From Streptomyces misionensis (GTDB taxonomy: Bacteria; Actinomycetota; Actinomycetes; Streptomycetales; Streptomycetaceae): a stretch of 64,000 nucleotides of DNA. The DNA lies in assembly GCF_900104815.1 (NCBI RefSeq), contig NZ_FNTD01000003.1, forward strand, positions 1 through 64,000, in the 5' to 3' direction. A program made the translations under genes and the position numbers. Shown piece after piece: positions 23,459 to 32,203 of the stretch; the first letter of the stretch is position 1, and every line of letters starts with the position of its first letter. The notes below the pieces were generated by a model. It saw only the letters and a program-made list of their open reading frames with translations. It searched no databases and had not been told where the DNA came from.

Positions 23459-24025
23459 TCATCCCAGGCCGAGTCGGCTCAGGGCTGTGGTCCAGTCGGT
23501 GACGATGGCCTGCTGCGCCGCCTTGAGGGTCACCTTCCCGGAGCAGACCGCGGTGTGCAGCTTCGACTCCACCGGGTCCTTCCTGTTGTTGACCCCGGAG
23601 CCCGGCTTGTGACCGGGGTCCGGGGGCTCGCCCCAGAGGTTGCGGGCGTCGTTCGGGTCACCACCGAGCTCGAGGGACATCAGGTGGTCGTACTCGGCGT
23701 CGCCGAGACGGCCGGTGTAGCCGTAGGAGGCGGCGTTCGACCGCTTCTCGTGGCCCGTCACCTCGGGAGCCCACCCCGAGGATTTCCCGGACTGCAACAG
23801 CAGTGGCGGCTGTGCTGACATCTCGGCGAACATGGCAATCTGATCTGCAGCCCCTCGACGCCCTGATCGCCTTACTCCGAGCTGGAAGCCGACCCGGCAC
23901 GCGGCCGTGGGGGCGCCGCCACTGGAGCCGACGATCATCCTGCCGTGCGTCTGTCCGTACCTGTTGCGCCACGCCAGGGCCGGGGTGGCGCAGTTTCCCT
24001 GGGCGCTGGACTGGGCTTGGCCCAA
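23459..24025 (-). pseudogene. HNH-like nuclease domain, N-terminally damaged
   Basis: The last about 95 residues are coherent: YGYTGRLGDAEYDHLMSLEL, then GGDPNDARNLWGEP and a final AQQAIVTDWTTALSRLG. This matches small actinobacterial secreted HNH-like proteins (YDHLxxLELGG...NLWxEP...KD..E..L...VC.G). The residues before about 90 have no bias or signal peptide, and the frame wanders among three readings, so the 5' half appears lost or scrambled. Confidence 0.5.
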
Positions 24026-24248
24026 GGAGTGGCCGGCCGCCGAACCGGCGAAGCCGCCACCGGTCCCGGTGACCGACGACGCTGCCGAGTGCTCGCCCGT
24101 CCTGAGTGAGAAGGCGGCGGCACGCGAGGACGAGCAACGGCGGATCAGGGCGGTGGCGATCCGCCACCGCTTCGCCGAAGCGCACTCGGGTCAGGAGCGG
24201 CCCCGCACGGACCGACTGGAGGACACCCTGAGGCCGTACACGAGGGTA
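24026..24248. other. Short stretch with weak coding traces
   Basis: A plus-strand frame (about 23907-24314) reads AAAREDEQRRIRAVAIRHRF in its middle with fair bias but no good start, and it overlaps neighbours at both ends. Probably a gene fragment; I do not call it. Confidence 0.3.
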
Positions 24249-24785
24249 TTAGCGCTCGGGCATCAGTCTCTTACCGACATTGTCCGTTTGCTTGTGTACC
24301 CGAGAGGCCGTTGACGGAGCGGCCCACACCTGGACCAGATGTTCCTCAACAGGCTCTTGCCCGTCGGGAAGATCCATGAGCTCGTTCGCTGCGTCTCGTC
24401 CTCTCGCGTGTACCCGCACCCGGTAGGGCCCCGGGCCGACGCTGGAGAAGTCGGGCAACTCCTTGAGGGCGTCGGTAGGGATCATCGTAGATATGCGAGG
24501 CCAGTCACTGGCGAGAGCGAGACTCACTTCGGCGATTTCGTCCCAGTTGTTGCAGTCGACTTCGGACGGTCGTTCTGAGCAGATTTCGATGGTGACGCGC
24601 ACTTCACCGGAGTTCAGGCCTGTAGCCACAATGGCGAATTCGCCCGGACCGGACGGGTACCCGGCGGAGTCCAGTACTCCAACTAGTCCGTTGAGGTTGT
24701 CGAAGCGCCAGTTACTGGTGTCGTAATTATCGCCGTGGATGTAGTACTGACCGGAGTCGACGTAGATATCCCGTGTCACCACCAA
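24249..24785 (-). CDS. Hypothetical beta-rich protein
   Basis: 178 residues from TTG 24785, preceded by GGAGG at 7 bases. Alternating strands (QYYIHGDNYDTSNWRF, EVRVTIEICSERPSEVDCNN) lead to a closing PGPYRVRVHARGRDAANE and EEHLVQVWAAP, a phrase common in a family of uncharacterised actinobacterial proteins (YRVRVHARGRD...EHxLQxWP). No membrane segment. Lower GC than Region D, like other Region C genes. Confidence 0.6.
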   Translation of the reverse strand: MVVTRDIYVDSGQYYIHGDNYDTSNWRFDNLNGLVGVLDSAGYPSGPGEFAIVATGLNSGEVRVTIEICSERPSEVDCNNWDEIAEVSLALASDWPRISTMIPTDALKELPDFSSVGPGPYRVRVHARGRDAANELMDLPDGQEPVEEHLVQVWAAPSTASRVHKQTDNVGKRLMPER

Positions 24786-24833
24786 GGTTAGACCTCCACG
24801 GAGAACGGATCGCCCTGTGTGTTCGGGGGTTGC

Positions 24834-25615
24834 TCAACTTTGCGTGTGGCGAGCGGGCGTCGCTTGTGGTGTTGGTGCTTGCGCCGGGCGTGAGGCGGTC
24901 GTGTTATCTCCTTCCTGGTGGGCCGGGCGCCGGGGCAGCCGCGACGCGGGCAGCAGGCCGAGAGCGGCAAGTGCGGCAAGGATCAGCGGAGTGGAGCTCG
25001 TGGTTGAAACAGCCGAGCTGGTTGCGCTGGCCGCGACGGCGATGCCGAAGGTCGGCCCGATGTTCATGGCGGTCTGCTTGAGCCCGCCGACGACTCCGGC
25101 GTACTCGGCGGCGCGTCACCGACGACGGTCCCGGTGGCGGTGACCATCACGGTGGCGAACCCGGCACCGATGGCGGCAAAGACTGCAGCCGTAGCCATCC
25201 ATGTGCTGGCGGGATCGAGCCGGGACAGCCCCGCGATGCCGACCACGACGAAGAGCGTACCGGCGATCGCGGTGCGGCGCGCACCGTACCGGCGCAGTGC
25301 GGCGACCGCGGCGGGTGAGCCGAGGACCATGAGCACGGTCAGCGGGAGCACGCGCAGACCGCTGGCGAGTGGGTCGAGTCGAAGTACGTCCTGGAGGTAG
25401 AACGTGGCCCTGAACAGCGCGCCGAACACGCCGGCGGTGGTGACCAGCAGGAGCGTCATCGACGCCGTCACCGGTACGGACCGCGCTACGGCTGGTGGAA
25501 CGATCGGGTGTGTGGTGCGGCGTTCGTGCCAAGTGAGCAACGTTGCCACGCCGATGACGGCGAGGAATTCGAGCAGCATCGGCGTGGCGGTCCAGCCCCG
25601 CGTGGGTACATCGGA
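24834..25615 (-). pseudogene. MFS (DHA2-type) transporter, truncated and frameshifted
   Basis: Segments of a 14-TM drug exporter are clear: FLAVIGVATLLTWHERRTTH, TLLLVTTAGVFGALFRATFY, SGLRVLPLTVLMVLGSPAAV, then after a frameshift near 25070-25120 NIGPTFGIAVAASATSSAV. The N-terminal half is absent; the reading stops abruptly at about 25615 where an ISL3 transposase fragment begins, so an insertion followed by deletion removed it. Confidence 0.75.
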
Positions 25616-25790
25616 TGGTAGTAACAGTGCACTCTCGAAGATTTCCGCCCGCATCCGGAACAGGCCGCCGATACGGCCCGTGATCGCACGGCGAGTCGAG
25701 CTTCCGCATCCGTTAGCACCAGTTGGTCGACTCTCACACCGACACCAGGCAGTAGAAGGTCCGCAATCTGCACCCCACCCATCACGACTG
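25616..25790 (-). pseudogene. ISL3-family transposase, N-terminal fragment
   Basis: Reads IADLLLPGVGVRVDQLVLTD and CSGCGRKSSRVHCYY, the zinc-finger N-terminus of ISL3 transposases (LLPgv.v.....CpgCg..S.rvH..Y). It joins directly to MFS sequence, showing a deletion junction. Its C-terminal counterpart lies at 26359-26790, separated by a DUF4259 gene. Confidence 0.65.
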
Positions 25791-25864
25791 ATGGCTGCCC
25801 ACCCAACCACCCCCAAATTAGCGACAGAGCCAACTTCCGTGATCGGTAACGCTGGGTTATTTGG

Positions 25865-26302
25865 TCAGAGATCGAAGAGTGGGTCTTCCTGAGGCTCAGG
25901 CTCGGGGGCGAGGACGGCGCGGATGCGGCTGATGGCCTGCCGCCACTTCGGTCCGTCCGCTGTCTCGTCCCAGAGGTCGGCGAGTTCGGACTCCTCGGCA
26001 ACCACGCGATCGAGCGCCTCGACAGCGAGCGACCGAAGATCGATGCCGAAGATCGGAAGGGCTTGGTCGGGGCCGTAACTTGTGCTGACCGGTTCACCGC
26101 CCGGGCACTGTGCGGCGATGAGAGCGGCGGCGGCAACGGCCTCAGCTCCCTCAGGACTCTCAAGGTAGTCCCGAGTCTGGATGGTGCGGATCAGCGTCGT
26201 CCGGACCAGGGTCTCGCGCTCGTCCTCGGCGGCCTCGTCCAGAGCGTCGGCGAAGTCTGCGGCCATGTCGTTCTCGAACGGACCGATGTCCCAGGTTCCC
26301 AT
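25865..26302 (-). CDS. DUF4259 family protein
   Basis: 145 residues from ATG 26302, with AAGGAG upstream. The opening MGTWDIGPFENDMAADFADA is the DUF4259 signature (GtW...pFeND.A.Dw...l), and the helical ALIAAQCPGG plus LADLWDETADGPKWRQAISR end also fits. Function unknown; such proteins are common in mobile or polymorphic-toxin neighbourhoods. It looks intact although flanked on both sides by transposase pieces. Confidence 0.8.
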   Translation of the reverse strand: MGTWDIGPFENDMAADFADALDEAAEDERETLVRTTLIRTIQTRDYLESPEGAEAVAAAALIAAQCPGGEPVSTSYGPDQALPIFGIDLRSLAVEALDRVVAEESELADLWDETADGPKWRQAISRIRAVLAPEPEPQEDPLFDL

Positions 26303-26358
26303 GATGATCTCCTTGTGCCACTGGGCGGCGATCATCGCAGCGGCCACCGACAAGGCCG

Positions 26359-26790
26359 TCATGAGGCCAGCAGGACCCGTTTCCGCAGGAGCGCGAAACC
26401 CGCGCGGCCGAACATCTGGCGCTTGAGCATCTTGATCCGGTTGACGTGGCCTTCGACGACGCCGGATTTCCAAGGAAGGGTGAGTCCGGCGATGACGGCG
26501 CCCCGATCGCGGTCGATGCCGGCGGCGAGGGTGTGGAGGCTGGGAAGGTCGTCCTGGCGGACCACGTCGAGCCATTCCGGGAGACGCTCGCCCTGGCGCT
26601 CGCTGAGCATGACGGCGAAGGAGCGGACGTGCCGGGTCAGGGCATCCCGTGAGTACGCGGCCCTTGCGCGTCGCGTACTCATCGACACCCACCCCCCGCG
26701 GGCTCGCCGGCTCCGGATCTGGGAGCTCCTCGACCAGCCGCAACTGGGCACCCGGGTCGACCAGCCCCCGCACCCCGGGCGACTGTGCCC
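26359..26790 (-). pseudogene. ISL3-family transposase, C-terminal fragment
   Basis: The end ...LPWKSGVVEGHVNRIKMLKR followed by MFGRAGFALLRKRVLLA is the conserved ISL3 C-terminus. Upstream, in another frame (about 26640-26770), GVGVDEYATRKGRVL is the start of its DDE domain. Most of the catalytic core between is deleted and the frame broken, so the element is dead. Confidence 0.8.
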
Positions 26791-27027
26791 CGCCGCCGAA
26801 GCTTGGGCCTTCACGTTCACAGACTCGACGTCCACGCCGACCGACAGCACCGAGACACCTACGACCGACGGGAACAGCAGCCCTCCGGGCAGGGCATCAG
26901 AAGATCGTCCACGGTCCCGCACCGCCCGCTGGCGATTTTCAGGCAACCTTCCGCCGCAGACCGTCCCACCCGATTGTCACTCACCGTGCACAGACCACGG
27001 AAACGGAAGTTGAGCCAGAACCCGAAA

Positions 27028-27506
27028 ACGGACAGCACCCCACCACCCGAGGTTCAGCTCTGGCGTCTCTCAGCGTCGGGCGTACCGTGGAAATGTGGCT
27101 GAGACCGATCAATACGCCCAGTGGGTAGCCCGGAGAATCAGAACCTTCGCCCAGGTACCCTCCGGCACCCCGCTGGTGTGGCAGGCCGCACGGCTCTACC
27201 AGCACACCCGGCGCCTGGCTGAGCTCCCGCGGGGCCACGGCGCTGAAGACGCCCTGGCAGCACTCGCCCTGAGTACGAGCATCTACCACGAAGCCCGGTG
27301 GAGTGGTGTGCTTCAAGCGGTGCAGGAGGGTGCCACCACGGAGGAGATCGCTATTGCCCTTGGGATCTCTATCGACGACGCCCGAGACCTCATACACCGG
27401 ATCCAGGGCCGCGAACTCGAGCTAAAACGGTACTTCCAGCAGGCGCGACCGTAGCCATACCGAGGCCATCCCATCGGTCCGAGACAAGGTCCAATGCTGC
27501 CGAAAC
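27028..27506 (+). repeat. Duplicate of the cassette 2 interior
   Basis: About 480 bases nearly identical to 8635-9114, from ACGGACAGCACCCCACCACC through the gene to the GGTCCGAGACAAGG tract. The outer 48-bp inverted repeats seen around the first copy are missing here. Confidence 0.85.
27095..27454 (+). CDS. HTH protein of cassette 2, copy 2
   Basis: 119 residues, differing from the copy at 8704-9063 at only a few positions (for example TTEEIAIALGISIDDARD versus TIEEIAIALG). GTG start and the same upstream sequence, so promoter and ribosome site are duplicated too. The near identity, with the reading frame kept, shows recent duplication or movement and suggests a working protein. Confidence 0.65.
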   Translation: MAETDQYAQWVARRIRTFAQVPSGTPLVWQAARLYQHTRRLAELPRGHGAEDALAALALSTSIYHEARWSGVLQAVQEGATTEEIAIALGISIDDARDLIHRIQGRELELKRYFQQARP

Positions 27507-27598
27507 CAGGAGCACGCCGACCCGGGCGGCGCCGGAAGTGCCAACCGATCCCCCGGCCGCCGGAAGCTGGCGCCCGGGGACAGCAACGAGCGGTGAGG

Positions 27599-27823
27599 TC
27601 AAGGGATGACACAGCCAAGGTCGCAACCGGCGCCGCCCGGGTCGGTGTGACCGCAGTCCCGGTCCAACAACTGGATCCGGGCCGCACGGCGGGGGGCATA
27701 GACCTCGGAGAGAGCCGCGATCGCGTCGGGCACGTCCTCGGGCGAGTCACGCCGCACGCCGTCGAACCAGGCGTTCAGCTCGTCGTTCGTACGGGTCATC
27801 AAGTCGGCCGGGATGTCGAGCAC
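27599..27823 (-). CDS. Small hypothetical protein
   Basis: 74 residues from GTG 27823, chosen for GGAGG 7 bases upstream. N-terminal VLDIPADLMTRTNDELNAWF and EDVPDAIAALSEVYAPRRA are helical; the C-terminus has three Cys and one His (DRDCGHTDPGGAGCDLGCV), which may bind a metal. No family recognised. Confidence 0.5.
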   Translation of the reverse strand: MLDIPADLMTRTNDELNAWFDGVRRDSPEDVPDAIAALSEVYAPRRAARIQLLDRDCGHTDPGGAGCDLGCVIP

Positions 27824-27960
27824 GATCCGCCTCCGGGTGTGTGAGCGATCTGGGTCACTGACCCCGTAACGCCCGGCCGCCCGCCGGGTGTCGGGTGGCC
27901 GGGAGAACGAGCTCCAGGACCACGCGACGGCAAGGGCGGAACGGCGGGCGGTGCGTCGTC

Positions 27961-28137
27961 TCACCGGCGCGGCTCAGGCCCTCGGGTGGGAGTCAGGTGT
28001 GATGGGCGCCGGGTCGGTGAGCGCGTCGAGGGCGCGACGGCCCGCAGGGTGCCCCGGCGGCCGGTCGCGGTGTCCGTCACCGCGCGGCCGATCCAGGGGT
28101 GCGTGCGGTGCAGCAGGGCGCCGCTGTCGGTGCTCAT
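27961..28137 (-). CDS. Short protein coupled to the 28134 gene
   Basis: 58 residues, ATG overlapping the previous stop (ATGA). HPWIGRAVTDTATGRRGTLR is a phrase found in small actinobacterial proteins beside HTH regulators; the C-terminus is Pro/Arg-rich and may be frameshifted relative to relatives. Function unknown. Confidence 0.5.
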   Translation of the reverse strand: MSTDSGALLHRTHPWIGRAVTDTATGRRGTLRAVAPSTRSPTRRPSHLTPTRGPEPRR

Positions 28138-28553
28138 GAGCGCTGGTCCTGGTGCGCGGCCAGGGGTGCCCACGAGTACCGGACCCGGACGCCACGGGCC
28201 TGGAGCCAGCGGATTTCGCGGTGGCGCAGGTCGACGGCGGTGCTGGGCGCGATCGCCTCGGGCCACCGCGTGATGAAGGTGGCGGCGGCGCCGGCCTGGA
28301 CGAGCTGGCGCACGCGCCGCCATCCGTCGCGGTGCTGGGGGTCGGGGTCGTCGTAGGGGTCGCGGATCACCTCCGCGACGCGCCATCCGTGCACCGCCGC
28401 GTAGGCGCGCCCCTCCTCTTCGGCGCGGTCGGCGGGCAACTGCAGGCTGTAGATGCTGCGATCGACGCAGACGTACAGCAGGGCGGAGCACGGGTCCGGG
28501 CGCACGGCGGCCGGGACCGTCTCCTCACGGGTGGTGATTTCGGGTGTGGCCAT
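28134..28553 (-). CDS. Hypothetical protein, recombinase-N-terminus-like fold
   Basis: 139 residues from ATG 28553. ALLYVCVDRSIYSLQLPADR, AYAAVHGWRVAEVIRDPYDD and GWRRVRQLVQAG follow the strand-helix plan of a serine-recombinase catalytic domain, but the catalytic Ser and Arg set is not evident, so enzyme activity is unlikely. Typically paired, divergent, with an HTH gene as here (28635 on the plus strand); the 81-base gap holds both promoters. Confidence 0.55.
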   Translation of the reverse strand: MATPEITTREETVPAAVRPDPCSALLYVCVDRSIYSLQLPADRAEEEGRAYAAVHGWRVAEVIRDPYDDPDPQHRDGWRRVRQLVQAGAAATFITRWPEAIAPSTAVDLRHREIRWLQARGVRVRYSWAPLAAHQDQRS

Positions 28554-28634
28554 GTCCCCGGACGGTAGGGCGAGTACAACAGGGCGCAGGCACGCAAAGT
28601 GCGTGCACTCCCTCCCCGTTGGTCCGGAGCAGCC

Positions 28635-29690
28635 ATGGACGCTCACGCCATTGGTCGGCGCATCGCCTACTGGCGGGACCGCCGCCGGCTCACCCAGCAG
28701 GATCTGGGCCACCTGATGGGCCGCAACAGACGCGGGATCCAGGACCTGGAGCGCGGGGAGCGGCAGGCGGACCCGCGGGTCTCAGTCATGGAGGACGCCG
28801 CCCGCGCCCTGCGGATCCCCCTCGCATGGCTGCTCGCGGACGGCCCGGAGACCGCCTGTATCGACCCCGTGGAGCTGGAGGCGATCCGGGCGGCGCTCCA
28901 GCGGGACGACGTGATCACCGGCACCGACCACTCCCCCGTGCTGGACGTCGCGACCCTGCGCCGCCGGGTCGCGCACGGCTGGGACTCCTTCCAGGCGGTG
29001 GCGCTCGTTTCCCTGGGGCGGGGTCTGCCCCGGCTGATCACCGAGACGAGCCGCGCCGGCGCCCGGCACACCGGGGACGACAAACTCGCCGCCTGCCGCG
29101 CCCTGTCCATGACCCTGTGCCTGGCCGAGGCCATCGCGATCAAGTACAGGTCCGGGGAGCTGGCGCAGCTCGCCGGGCACCGGGCGGTGCTGGCCGCCGA
29201 GCAGTCCGGCGGCGTGATGACGATGGATTGCGCCGCGCGGCACATGGCCGATGCGCTGGCCTATCACGGATAGCCCGACGCGGCCGCGCAGGTCGCGCGG
29301 GCCGCCGCCGCCCGCCTCGGGACCGACCTGACCCGGGCCCGCGCCGCATGCTCTACCTCAAGGCCGCGTACGCCGAGGCCACGGCCGCCGCTTCCGCCCG
29401 CGCCGTGCCCGGCCTCCTGGACCAGGCCGACGAGCACGCCACGCAACTCGGCGCCGCCACCAACGTGATGTGGACGGCGTTCAGCGCGGCGAACGTCGCC
29501 CTCTACCGGCTCGCCGCACACGTCCAGCTCGGGAAGGTGCGGGGTGAGCAGTACGCCGAGACAGCACGCGAGCTGGTCGGGCCGGGCGGCACGCTGTTCT
29601 CCACGCCGCAGCTGCCGCCGCCGGCCGGATCCGGGACGCGAGGGGTCCCGGTCGTCGGAGGTGAACGACCGGGGCCCTCGTCCGCATGCC
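28635..29690 (+). pseudogene. HTH/TPR regulator broken by stop and frameshift
   Basis: The first 212 residues (28635-29273) are intact: an XRE HTH (IGRRIAYWRDRRRLTQQDLG, RNRRGIQDLERGERQ) followed by a helical domain to MADALAYHG, then TAG. The same frame goes on coding-like after the stop (AAAQVARAAAARLGTDLTRA) and then shifts to a second frame beginning MLYLKAAYAEATAAA and VMWTAFSAANVALYRLAAHV, the TPR end of the usual about 400-residue protein. The N-terminal part alone may still be made and bind DNA. Confidence 0.65.
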
Positions 29691-29916
29691 GTCCGGACGT
29701 CACGCGCCGGGGCAGCCGGCGCGGAACGGCCGGTCGACCCGCGTCGGCCGGGCGCACACCGCGGCGGGTCGCTCCGAGCTGACGGGAATCGCGGCGCGGA
29801 ACCCTCCGGGAGACCTGCGTGAGGACCCCGCGCGGCGGCCGGCCGCGGTCCGGGCGAGGCGGGTGCGGCGCCGGCGGTTTGACCAGGACGCGAGAGACGC
29901 CGACTACGTTCGCGCC

Positions 29917-30555
29917 ATGGACATCCACCCGACTGCAGTGCCACACGCCTACCTCCTGGTGCCGGCGGTGATCGAGGACGAGCGCGGCTGCTTCTTCGAG
30001 TCGTACCGCCTGGACATCCTCGCCGAGGCCGTCGGAAGGCCGATCGCGGCGGTCCAGAGCAACTACTCGGTCTCCCGCCGGGGCACCCTGCGGGGCATTC
30101 ACGGAGTGGCCATGCCTCCCGGGCAGGCCAAGATCGTCTCGTGTGTGCGGGGCGAGGTCCTCGACGTCGTCGTCGACATCCGGCCCGGTTCGCCGACGTA
30201 CCTGCGGCACACCGCCACCCGGTTGTCGGCCGCCAACGGCGTCGCGGTCTTCGCCGCCGAGGGGCTAGGGCACGCGTTCCTCGCGCTCACCGACGACGCC
30301 TGCGTCAACTACCTGTGCTCCACCACGTTCGTCCCCGGCACCCAGCTCGACCTGGACGCCCTCGACCCGGAGCTCGGCCTGCCGTGGCAGCGCGAGAGCG
30401 AGCTCGGCGGCTTCGACCTGCTGCGGTCCCCCAAGGACCGGGCCGCGCCCACGGTGGCCGAGGCCGAGCGCGCCGGACTGCTCACCTCCTACGAGGACTG
30501 CCTGGACCACTACGCCGCCGCCGACCCCCTCCCGGGTGCGCGGGCTGCCGCCTGA
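29917..30555 (+). CDS. NDP-hexose 3,5-epimerase (RmlC-like)
   Basis: 212 residues from ATG 29917. RmlC cupin landmarks: FESYRLDILAEAVGR, SNYSVSRRGTLRGIHG with catalytic His in RGIH, QAKIVSCVRGEVLDVVVDIR, LGHAFLALTDDACVNYL with the likely catalytic Tyr, then WQRESELGGFDLLRSPKDR. It should epimerise C3 and/or C5 of a dTDP-4-keto-6-deoxyhexose to give the L- or D-series sugar. It opens the biosynthetic cluster on the left. The position of the second conserved Tyr reads Phe-Val, as in some 3- or 5-only epimerases, so the stereochemical outcome is open. Confidence 0.88.
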   Translation: MDIHPTAVPHAYLLVPAVIEDERGCFFESYRLDILAEAVGRPIAAVQSNYSVSRRGTLRGIHGVAMPPGQAKIVSCVRGEVLDVVVDIRPGSPTYLRHTATRLSAANGVAVFAAEGLGHAFLALTDDACVNYLCSTTFVPGTQLDLDALDPELGLPWQRESELGGFDLLRSPKDRAAPTVAEAERAGLLTSYEDCLDHYAAADPLPGARAAA

Positions 30556-30583
30556 GCCCCGCGCCGACAACGCGTCACACAGC

Positions 30584-30639
30584 ACACGGGCGGTCAGTGG
30601 CCGGCCTCCCCGGAGGGAGGGGCCGCCGACCGCCCGTGT
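30584..30639. terminator. Bidirectional terminator between epimerase and dehydratase
   Basis: ACACGGGCGGTC at 30584-30595 pairs with GACCGCCCGTGT at 30628-30639, and the interior adds CCTCCCC/GGGAGGGG pairing. It separates two convergent genes. Confidence 0.8.
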
Positions 30640-30649
30640 CGTCGGCGGG

Positions 30650-32158
30650 TCAGGACCGGGTGTGCCGCCAGGTGGCCACGGTCGCCGGGATGAGGCACGA
30701 CAGCAGCGTGCGAGCCTGGGAGTTGACGTACTGCTCGTAGCGGACGAAGGACGACAGCTGCGCGAGGGTGACCCAGCGGTGGCCCGGTGGCTCCTCGGCC
30801 ACGGCGTCCGCGGGGACCTCGACGACCAGGCACCGGCTCTCCGCGCCGAGGAACCGGCCGCCCTCCTCGGCGTGGACCGCCTCGTAACGGATGGCCGCGG
30901 CGTCGGCGGCGAGGACGGTGCCGAGGAACGCCGGTCGGCGCTCGGGCGGCAGCCAGTCGAAGTTGGCCGCCGTGCACTGGACGGTCGGCGCGAGCTGGAC
31001 GGTGTTGTGCAGCCCGGCCTCGGGGCGGGCCTGGACGAGCACGTGGAGCACACCGTCGACCGGGGCAGCGAGGAACGCGGCGACGCCGGTGCCGACCGGT
31101 GCGAGCAGCGGCTGCGACCAGGTCGTCACCTCGCGGCTGCCGGCCTCCACGTCCACCCCGACCACCTCGAAGTAGCGTCCGGCCTCGTGCCGTATCGCGT
31201 CGTCGTCCACCCGCCAGCCGGGCAGCCCGGCCAGCGGCACGGGGCAGGTGACCAGGTCCCGGCGGGCGCGCTCGCCGGTCAGCCAGGAGAGCACGTCGAG
31301 GTCGGAATGGAGGGCGGGCGAGGCCGGGTCCCAGGAGCGGTCGAGGGCGCGCGCGAACTCGTCCCGTCCGCCTGCCCCGCCGTCCGCCGGATCCGCCGGG
31401 CCGACGGGCAGACAGGCCAGGACGCTGCGGGCGTTCATGTTCACCACGTTGTCCTCGCAGAGCAGCGCGGCGATCTGGCTCAGCGTCAGCCATACGAAGC
31501 CGTCGTGGAGCGGCACTTCGTCGAAGACCTCGACGACCATGTTGCGGTTGCTCTTCTGCAGGAACCAGGTGCCCACCTCCGACTGGAGGCTGTCGGCGAG
31601 AACGCGACCGCGACCGCGACCGGCGGTGGTGAAGTACTCGATGTACTTCACCACCGCCCCGCCGTGCACCCGGGTGAAGTTGGAGCGGGTGGCCTGCACG
31701 GTGGGCGAGAGCTGGAGCACGTTGGAGTTGCCCGGTTCCATCTTCGCCTGCATCAGGAAGTGCAGGACGCCGTCGAACTCCTTGGCCAGGATGCCGAGTA
31801 CGCCCACCTCGGGCTGGTCGAGGATGGGCTGGTGCCAGGCGGTGACCGGGCCCGAGTCCGAGCGGATGCCCGCGCCGATCACCGAGAAGAACCGCCCGCT
31901 GCGGTGGACCAGGTTGCCCGAGGCGGCCTCGAACGACCAGCCGTCCAGCGCGGCGAGCGGCGCCCGAGTCACCCGGTAGTGGCCCTCGCGCCGGTGGGCG
32001 GCGAACCACTCGCGGAACTCGGTGGTGGACAGGTGCACGCCCCGCGCCGCCGCGGCGGACAGCGCGAGCCGGCCCGGCAGATCGGCGTCCGGCCGCCGGG
32101 TGGACGTGGTGCGCGCCGGGGTCGCCGACGGACTCCGTCCGGAGAGCTGAACGGACAC
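30650..32158 (-). CDS. NDP-hexose 2,3-dehydratase
   Basis: About 502 residues from GTG 32158 (GGAGG 6 bases upstream; the longer GTG 32188 lacks a ribosome site). Two homologous halves: FREWFAAHRREGHYRVTRAP, GRFFSVIGAGIRSDSGPVTA, LHFLMQAKMEPGNSN and, repeated, RYFEVVGVDVEAGSREVTTW, LHVLVQARPEAGLHN. This duplicated Nudix-like plan is diagnostic of the TylX3/EvaA/UrdS family, which removes the C2 hydroxyl of dTDP-4-keto-6-deoxyglucose, the first step to 2,6-dideoxysugars. Last gene of a minus-strand run starting near 43.3 kb. Confidence 0.92.
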   Translation of the reverse strand: MSVQLSGRSPSATPARTTSTRRPDADLPGRLALSAAAARGVHLSTTEFREWFAAHRREGHYRVTRAPLAALDGWSFEAASGNLVHRSGRFFSVIGAGIRSDSGPVTAWHQPILDQPEVGVLGILAKEFDGVLHFLMQAKMEPGNSNVLQLSPTVQATRSNFTRVHGGAVVKYIEYFTTAGRGRGRVLADSLQSEVGTWFLQKSNRNMVVEVFDEVPLHDGFVWLTLSQIAALLCEDNVVNMNARSVLACLPVGPADPADGGAGGRDEFARALDRSWDPASPALHSDLDVLSWLTGERARRDLVTCPVPLAGLPGWRVDDDAIRHEAGRYFEVVGVDVEAGSREVTTWSQPLLAPVGTGVAAFLAAPVDGVLHVLVQARPEAGLHNTVQLAPTVQCTAANFDWLPPERRPAFLGTVLAADAAAIRYEAVHAEEGGRFLGAESRCLVVEVPADAVAEEPPGHRWVTLAQLSSFVRYEQYVNSQARTLLSCLIPATVATWRHTRS

Positions 32159-32203
32159 GGAGGGCCTCCGAGAGTGTGGGTAGGTCACGGCTGGGTGGGG
32201 GCG

